This document shows positions 58,953-64,000 of a DNA stretch of 64,000 nt, piece by piece. Under the pieces are notes generated by a model. It was not told the DNA's origin. It worked only from the letters and a program-made list of their open reading frames with translations, and did not search any database. Source of the stretch: Pseudomonas arcuscaelestis (GTDB taxonomy: Bacteria; Pseudomonadota; Gammaproteobacteria; Pseudomonadales; Pseudomonadaceae); NCBI RefSeq assembly GCF_016881005.1, contig NZ_JACOPV010000014.1, forward strand, positions 147,855 through 211,854, given 5' to 3'. Position 1 is the stretch's first letter, and each line of letters starts with the position of its first letter. A program made the translations under genes and the position numbers.

Positions 58953-61661
58953 TCAGCTGTGCCAGGGGGCATCTGCGTCCCGATGACCATAGCGCTCCAA
59001 CGCCTGATCAAGAACCCCGCGCTCCACCCCACCCTGACGCACCAGGCTATGCAGGCTGGCCAGGACAATACTGAAGCGATCTACCTCGAAAAAGCGCCGT
59101 AACTGCTGGCGAGTGTCGCTGCGCCCAAAACCATCAGTGCCCAGGGTAACGTACGGGGCCTGCACATACTCGGCAATCAACTGTGGCCAGGCACGCACAT
59201 AGTCAGTGGCAGCAATGATTGGCACATTACCTTGCAGGCAACGCTGCAGATGGCTGGTATTTTCCGCATCCTGCCCCAGTCGGCTGCTGCGCTCGATACC
59301 CCGCGCCTCCCGCGCCAGCTCACTGAAGCTGGTAACGCTGAACACCTCACTTGCTATCTGCCAATCAGCAGCCAGCAACTCACTGGCAGCGATCACTTCG
59401 CGCAGAATCGCACCGGAACCCAGCAGGCGAACCTGTCCTTTGGCATCGGTCACGCGCTGCTCTACATAACGGTACATGCCGCGCAACACCTCTTGATGCA
59501 CCTGCTCGGGCAGGGACGGCTGTGGATAGTTTTCGTTCATCAGCGCAACGTAATGGAACTCGTCGTGCTGCTCGGTGAGCATGCGCCGTGAGGCGTACTC
59601 GAGAATCACCGCCAACTCGCCGGCAAAGCACGGCTCCCAGGCCCGACAGTTAGGCACCATTGAAGCCATGACCAGGCTCGAACCGTCCTGATGCTGCAAC
59701 CCTTCGCCGCCCAGGGTTGTACGACCGGCCGTAGCTCCTAGCAACAGGCCGCGGGCACGTTGGTCGGCGGCAGCCCAGATCAGGTCGCCAACACGCTGGA
59801 AACCGAACATCGAGTAGTAGATGTACACCGGCAGCATCGGCTCGCCATGCACCGCATAGGAAGTTGCCGCCGCAACCCAGGAGGAAATCGCGCCCGCTTC
59901 GGTGATGCCCTCCTCCAGCAGTTGTCCGTCCCTGGACTCCTTGTAAGACAGCAGAGAGCCTGCGTCTTCAGGCTCATAACACTGCCCCTGAGGTGAATAG
60001 ATGCCGATCTGGCGAAACAGGCTGGCCATACCAAAGGTTCGCGCTTCGTCGGCAACGATAGGCACGACCCGCGGCCCCAGTTCGGGCGCCTTGAGCCAGG
60101 CACTGAGCATGCGCACAGCCGCCATGGTGGTAGACATTTCCTTGCCTTGGGCCTGCAAGGCGAAACCACCCATGGCCTGCAGCGCAGGCACCGGCACCGC
60201 AGGCACATCACTGCGGCGCGCGGGCAATGGCCCGCCGAGGGCAGCGCGACGCTCGCGCAAGTAACGCATTTCGGCACTGTCATCGGCGGGGCGATAAAAC
60301 TGCAACTGCTCTACCTGGCTATCACTGAGCGGCAGGTGGAAACGATCACGAAACGCCAGCAAGGCCTGGATATCGAGCTTCTTGGCCTGGTGCGCGGTCA
60401 TCCTCGACTCGCCGGCAGTGCTCATGCCATAGCCCTTCTTGGTCTTGGCCAGAATGACGGTTGGCCGTCCCTTGCAAGCCTTGGCCGCGGCAAACGCTGC
60501 ATACAGCTTGCGAAAATCATGACCTCCCCGCTTGAGCGCATTGATTTCATCCGAACTCATGTGCTCGACCAGTTTCTGCAAGGCCGGGTGCTGATTGAAA
60601 AAGTGCTCTACGTTGTAAACCCCATCCTTGGCCCCCAGGTTCTGGAACTGTCCATCCGGGGTGGCTGCCAGCTGGCGCAGCAATACATGCTGGGAGTCGC
60701 GAGCAAACAGCGCATCCCACTCGGTACCCCAAAGCACCTTGATCACATTCCACCCAGCCCCGGCGAACAAGGATTCGAGTTCCTGAATGATCTGCCCGTT
60801 GCCACGCACCGGGCCGTCCAGCCGCTGCAGGTTGCAGTTGACTACAAATGTGAGGTTATCCAGTTGCTCGCGGGCAGCCAGGGTCAGGCCAGCGATGGAT
60901 TCCGGCTCGTCCATTTCACCATCGCCGAATACACCCCAGACATGCCGGGTGCTGGTATCGAGAAGTTGGCGGTTATGCAGATAGCGCATGAATCGCGCCT
61001 GGTAGATCGCATTGAGCGGGCCGATACCCATGGACCCTGTGGGAAACTGCCAGAAGTCCGGCATGAGCCAGGGATGTGGATACGAACACAAGCCCTTGCC
61101 GGCCACTTCCTGACGGTAGTTGGCCAACTGCTCCTCACTCAAGCGACCTTCAAGAAAAGCTCGCGCGTAAATTCCAGGTGCCGAATGTGGCTGGAAGAAC
61201 ACCAGGTCGGCACTGCGCCGCTGCGCAGCGGATTCACCTTGGAAGAAATGCTGAAAACCCACCTCGAAGATTTCAGCCGCGGACGCATAACTGGCAATAT
61301 GCCCGCCAAGATCGCCGTAGGCATGGTTGGCCCGGACCACCATTGCCAGGGCGTTCCAGCGCAGGATGCTGGTGATGCGCTCATCCATCTCAAGATCACC
61401 CGGATAGGCGCCCTGGTGTTCTACCGATATCGTGTTGCGATATGCAGAAAAAGGTTGGCCACCACGTTCCAACCCCAGTTCACGAGCATGCGCTTCAAGC
61501 TGTTCGAGTAAAAATCGTGCGCGTTCAGGGCCACAGTGCTGCAGGGTCGAATCCAGAGCATCAAGCCACTCGGCAGTCTCGCCGGGGTCGCTGTCGGCCT
61601 GCGCATCACTGCCACGGCGTTGCACGCCTTCACCGGGTACAAGGCTCATCATTGCCACCAT
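58953..61661 (-). CDS. mdeB: MdeB, homodimeric pyruvate-dehydrogenase-type E1 (2-oxobutyrate)
   Basis: Thiamine-diphosphate 2-oxoacid dehydrogenase E1 of 902 residues, homologous to AceE. In P. putida the gene next to methionine gamma-lyase encodes an E1 preferring 2-oxobutyrate, the keto acid made by MdeA. Seen are DERITSILRWNALAMVVRAN (about residues 72-91), the cofactor motif GDGEMDEPESIAGLTLAARE to NCNLQRLDGPVRGN (about 247-285), and the transketolase-like middle domain. Length fits AceE-type E1. It lies 24 bp after mdeA, with GAGG before the ATG. Confidence 0.9.
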   Translation of the reverse strand: MVAMMSLVPGEGVQRRGSDAQADSDPGETAEWLDALDSTLQHCGPERARFLLEQLEAHARELGLERGGQPFSAYRNTISVEHQGAYPGDLEMDERITSILRWNALAMVVRANHAYGDLGGHIASYASAAEIFEVGFQHFFQGESAAQRRSADLVFFQPHSAPGIYARAFLEGRLSEEQLANYRQEVAGKGLCSYPHPWLMPDFWQFPTGSMGIGPLNAIYQARFMRYLHNRQLLDTSTRHVWGVFGDGEMDEPESIAGLTLAAREQLDNLTFVVNCNLQRLDGPVRGNGQIIQELESLFAGAGWNVIKVLWGTEWDALFARDSQHVLLRQLAATPDGQFQNLGAKDGVYNVEHFFNQHPALQKLVEHMSSDEINALKRGGHDFRKLYAAFAAAKACKGRPTVILAKTKKGYGMSTAGESRMTAHQAKKLDIQALLAFRDRFHLPLSDSQVEQLQFYRPADDSAEMRYLRERRAALGGPLPARRSDVPAVPVPALQAMGGFALQAQGKEMSTTMAAVRMLSAWLKAPELGPRVVPIVADEARTFGMASLFRQIGIYSPQGQCYEPEDAGSLLSYKESRDGQLLEEGITEAGAISSWVAAATSYAVHGEPMLPVYIYYSMFGFQRVGDLIWAAADQRARGLLLGATAGRTTLGGEGLQHQDGSSLVMASMVPNCRAWEPCFAGELAVILEYASRRMLTEQHDEFHYVALMNENYPQPSLPEQVHQEVLRGMYRYVEQRVTDAKGQVRLLGSGAILREVIAASELLAADWQIASEVFSVTSFSELAREARGIERSSRLGQDAENTSHLQRCLQGNVPIIAATDYVRAWPQLIAEYVQAPYVTLGTDGFGRSDTRQQLRRFFEVDRFSIVLASLHSLVRQGGVERGVLDQALERYGHRDADAPWHS

Positions 61662-61685
61662 TGCATTGACCTCATCCTTGGCAGC

Positions 61686-62882
61686 TCAGGCACAGGCCTT
61701 CAGGGCCTGCTCTATATCGGCCAGCAGGTCGTCGATATCCTCAAGACCTACCGAAAGCCGTACCAGTCCTTCAGAGATGCCGTACTGGGCACGCTCTTGG
61801 GCGGTATAGCTGGAGTGAGTCATGCTTGCCGGGTGCTGGGCGAGGGATTCGGCATCGCCAAGGCTCACGGCGCGGCTGAACAGCTGCAGGGCATTCATGA
61901 ACCGACGTCCGGCATCGATCCCCCCCTTGAGCTCAAACGCGATCATGCCGCCGGGCAAACGCATCTGCCGCTTGGCCAACTCGTATTGCGCGAAGTTGGG
62001 CAGGCCGGGATAGTTGATCAGTTCCACGGCGCAATGCGCCTGCAGATACTGCGCGACTGCCTGGGCGTTACTGCAATGGCGCTCCATGCGTAAAGTCAGG
62101 GTTTTCATCCCGCGCATCAGCAAGGCTGCATCCTGGGGTGACATCACCGCACCGGTCATGTCCTTGAGACCTTCGAGTCGAACCCGGTCGACCAGCGCCT
62201 TGCGCCCGACCACCAGGCCGGCCGTGATGTCGCCATGGCCGCTGAGGTACTTGGTGGCCGAATGCACCACCAGGTCGGCACCCAGCTCCAGCGGACGCTG
62301 CAGGTACGGTGTGCAATAGGTGTTATCGACCACGACAGTGATATCGCGTTGGTGAGCCAACTGCGCCACTGCAGCAATGTCGGCCATCTGCATGTTCGGG
62401 TTGGCCGGGGTTTCAAAATAGATCACTTTAGTCTGCGCACTGATCGCCGCCTCGACTGCCTGCAGGTCCGTCATGTCGACATGTCGGACCTTGACCCCAA
62501 ACTCGCCGATGCCGTGATGTAAAAAAGCAAAGGTGCAGCCATACAAGGTACGCCCGACCAACACCTCATCACCGGGGCGCAACAGCGTCCATAGCGTGGC
62601 CGTGATCGCGCCCATGCCCGACGCCAGTGCCAGCCCGGCCTCTGCCCCTTCCAGAGAAGCCATGCGCTCTTCCAGCAGGGCCAGGGTAGGGTTGGAAATA
62701 CGCGTATAAAAGTGCCCGCCCTGCTCCCCGGCAAAACACGCCGCGCCGTATTCGACGGTAGGAAAGGCGAAGGTGGCGGTGTGGTAGACAGGCGGAACCA
62801 AAGACCCCTGATGGGCCAATGGATCGTAGCCGTGATGGATGGCGCGGGTGGCAAAACCTGAGAATTTGGTGGAGCCGCTCAT
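61686..62882 (-). CDS. mdeA: L-methionine gamma-lyase
   Basis: Pyridoxal-phosphate enzyme splitting methionine into methanethiol, 2-oxobutyrate and ammonia. The 398 residues match the P. putida enzyme length. Seen are TRAIHHGYDPLAHQGSLVPP, the Cys in LYGCTFAFLHHG (about residue 116) that marks methionine gamma-lyase among Cys/Met-metabolism enzymes, and the cofactor Lys in VVHSATKYLSGHGDIT (about 211). RLSVGLEDIDDLLADIEQAL lies at the C-terminus. AAGAGG precedes the ATG. First gene of mdeA-mdeB. Confidence 0.94.
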   Translation of the reverse strand: MSGSTKFSGFATRAIHHGYDPLAHQGSLVPPVYHTATFAFPTVEYGAACFAGEQGGHFYTRISNPTLALLEERMASLEGAEAGLALASGMGAITATLWTLLRPGDEVLVGRTLYGCTFAFLHHGIGEFGVKVRHVDMTDLQAVEAAISAQTKVIYFETPANPNMQMADIAAVAQLAHQRDITVVVDNTYCTPYLQRPLELGADLVVHSATKYLSGHGDITAGLVVGRKALVDRVRLEGLKDMTGAVMSPQDAALLMRGMKTLTLRMERHCSNAQAVAQYLQAHCAVELINYPGLPNFAQYELAKRQMRLPGGMIAFELKGGIDAGRRFMNALQLFSRAVSLGDAESLAQHPASMTHSSYTAQERAQYGISEGLVRLSVGLEDIDDLLADIEQALKACA

Positions 62883-62906
62883 GACAACAGCCTCTTGTGA
62901 TTTGTT

Positions 62907-62916
62907 ATAAGCTTAT
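62907..62916. promoter_or_regulatory. 10-bp palindrome in the mdeA-mdeR intergenic region
   Basis: ATAAGCTTAT is a perfect palindrome 25-34 bases upstream of mdeA, in an AT-rich 127-bp divergent promoter region. It is a candidate site for MdeR, an Lrp/AsnC protein; such sites are degenerate, so this is only suggestive. Confidence 0.3.
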
Positions 62917-63009
62917 GCCACTGAGGTACTGATTTTTTTCCAAATATGACCACTGCCAGGCAGGGTTATTAACAAAAAAACAATGAATTCAGGCTACGGA
63001 GGGCAAATT

Positions 63010-63489
63010 ATGCCTACCGCCATTGACCGTACCGACCGCGCATTACTCGCCGCCTTGCAAGACAACGCTCGACTGACTGTTTCCGAACTGGCCGACAAGG
63101 TCGCGCTGACCACATCGCCCTGTTGGCGGCGGGTCAAACTGCTCGAAGAGAATGGCTACATCACCGGCTATCAAGCCATCCTTTCACCCAAGGCATTGGG
63201 CTTTGGCGTAACGGCGTTCGTCAGCATCATGATGGACTCGCACTCCAAGGAGATGGCGCGCGCCTTCGAGCAGCGGCTGATGGAGATTCCAGAAATCGTC
63301 GCCTGCCACAACATTTCCGGGCGCTATGACTTCTTGCTGGAAATTCTTGCACGGGACCTGGAGTCGTTCGGCGAGTTCGCCAGGGAGGTGCTGCAGACAC
63401 TGCCGGGAGTGAAGGAGATCTACTCGAGTTTCTCGTTCAAGGCAGTCAAGGAGAAACGGGTGATACCGGTTTCGGAAAAACATATTTGA
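63010..63489 (+). CDS. mdeR: MdeR, Lrp/AsnC family regulator of methionine catabolism
   Basis: DNA-binding regulator of 159 residues. The N-terminal winged helix (about 1-60) has IDRTDRALLAALQDNARLTV and LTTSPCWRRVKLLEENGYIT. The C-terminal RAM effector domain (about 65-150) has VTAFVSIMM and GRYDFLLEILARDLESF. In P. putida MdeR is known to be required for mdeAB expression. Divergent from mdeA. ATG preceding MPTAIDRTDR with GGAGGG upstream is chosen over one nine codons earlier. Confidence 0.93.
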   Translation: MPTAIDRTDRALLAALQDNARLTVSELADKVALTTSPCWRRVKLLEENGYITGYQAILSPKALGFGVTAFVSIMMDSHSKEMARAFEQRLMEIPEIVACHNISGRYDFLLEILARDLESFGEFAREVLQTLPGVKEIYSSFSFKAVKEKRVIPVSEKHI

Positions 63490-63607
63490 AAGCCGAAACG
63501 AAAGATCGGATCAACTTCATCGCATTATTAATCACTGAACGTCGCACCTCACGCACAGACCATAATTATCCTACAAGACTATCGGACGCCAAATACACAC
63601 AGAGCGA

Positions 63608-63643
63608 TTGTACCGAGAGATAATCTCGTATCTCTCGGTACAA
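63608..63643. promoter_or_regulatory. 15-bp perfect inverted repeat before a small lipoprotein gene
   Basis: TTGTACCGAGAGATA (63608-63622) and TATCTCTCGGTACAA (63629-63643) with loop ATCTCG. No T-run follows. The right arm ends just before the GGA ribosome site of the next gene. It may be an operator, a leader hairpin or the end of mdeR transcription. Confidence 0.5.
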
Positions 63644-63654
63644 GGAAACCAAGC

Positions 63655-63792
63655 ATGAAGTGCATAGTTATAGTCTTTACCGTTACGCTAGCCAGTTGCA
63701 GCAACGGAACTTTCTACCTAGCCGACCCATCACATGAACGACAGTTCAAATGCGATATGGATCCCCACCTACAGATGTGCAATAGGAAATAA
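63655..63792 (+). CDS. Small putative lipoprotein, 45 residues
   Basis: A short unrecognised gene. It encodes MKCIVIVFTVTLASCSNG, a signal peptide with lipobox TLASC (Cys15), followed by only 30 residues rich in His, Asp and Cys (two further Cys, in FKCDMD and LQMCNRK). GGA stands 8 bases before the ATG. The surrounding DNA is AT-richer than the core genes. A lipobox in a tiny frame with a ribosome site makes coding plausible, but function is unknown. A very small entry-exclusion-like or lysis-type lipoprotein is one possibility that cannot be tested here. Confidence 0.55.
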   Translation: MKCIVIVFTVTLASCSNGTFYLADPSHERQFKCDMDPHLQMCNRK

Positions 63793-63822
63793 TTTTAAAA
63801 ATCCCACTTAAATATTTGAAAA

Positions 63823-63981
63823 TTGAAAAGCTCTTTGTACGGCTTTGGCTTTGGTATTCGTCCTGGCACAAAGGGCGGCCTCAAGGAGCAAGTGCAACAG
63901 TCAGTTAAAAAATCGGAGCGTGCTAATTACGAAATTGAACGAGATACCGCCTCCGAAGCATCGCGATCGTTTGGCGTCTGA
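63823..63981 (+). CDS. Orphan short reading frame, possibly a gene fragment
   Basis: A 52-codon open frame that can start only from TTG, with no clear ribosome site. The product begins KSSLYGFGFGIRPGTKGGL and continues with a charged helical stretch (KEQVQQSVKKSERANYEIER) ending in EASRSFGV. The helical composition and GC rise inside it suggest a real coding remnant, perhaps the 3' end of a longer gene whose start has been lost, or a small gene with unusual initiation. Family not recognised. Confidence 0.3.
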   Translation: MKSSLYGFGFGIRPGTKGGLKEQVQQSVKKSERANYEIERDTASEASRSFGV

Positions 63982-64000
63982 GCGAACCGAGCCATCCCGG

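Noticed and set aside
62883..63009. Possible sigma-54 promoter for mdeA (TGGC followed by TTTGG)
   Set aside because: Spacing and the -12 GC element do not fit the consensus.

Overview
The window is a chromosomal segment of a Pseudomonas, most likely of the P. putida/P. fluorescens side of the genus. The evidence is GC-rich coding on both strands, the colRS–groESL–secA–lpxC–ftsZ–mraZ gene order, a mdeR/mdeA/mdeB methionine-catabolism locus, a groES leader RNA of the type known in Pseudomonadaceae, and short GTGGGAGC-type REP hairpins. No tRNA, rRNA, CRISPR array, transposase or prophage gene was seen.

Layout. (1) 1-2.9 kb: the left edge cuts colS; then colR, a divergent PAP2-type membrane phosphatase gene behind a ColR-box promoter, and a small DUF6124-type gene behind a structured leader. 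(2) 2.97-3.58 kb: the first copy of a ~0.6 kb internally palindromic repeat. (3) 3.6-23.4 kb: groEL/groES with heat-shock promoter and leader RNA, fxsA, a Fur-boxed hugZ, a DUF481 barrel protein, an alkyltransferase-like protein, ampG, an MdfA-like exporter, mscS, yajQ, panE, a sensor kinase, a PduO-type adenosyltransferase, a Nudix-ThiE fusion, a GST, argJ, secA and dciA. (4) 23.48-24.25 kb: the second repeat copy, inverted relative to the first. (5) 24.3-42.2 kb: the complete division and cell wall cluster on the minus strand, transcribed mraZ-rsmH-ftsL-ftsI-murE-murF-mraY-murD-ftsW-murG-murC-ddlB-ftsQ-ftsA-ftsZ-lpxC, mostly with overlapping stop and start codons. (6) 42.4-47.8 kb: rnpB, rsmI, and lpoA-yraN-diaA-dolP-ygdR. 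(7) 47.8-52.7 kb: sspAB, the cytochrome bc1 operon and rplM-rpsI. (8) 52.9-58.9 kb: an aldo-keto reductase, a GlxA-type regulator, zapE, trpS, a serine hydrolase and zapG. (9) 58.9-64 kb: mdeB-mdeA with divergent mdeR, then an AT-richer end holding a 45-residue lipoprotein gene behind a 15-bp perfect inverted repeat and an orphan reading frame.

The genes are mainly housekeeping: envelope synthesis (murein precursors, recycling through AmpG, lipid A through LpxC, LpoA, ColRS), division, protein export and folding, and respiration. The accessory signals are the inverted repeat pair bracketing about 20 kb that includes groESL and secA, structured intergenic RNA candidates before the DUF6124 gene, and the short cargo at the right edge. 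Nothing seen amounts to an obvious new defence or biosynthetic system.
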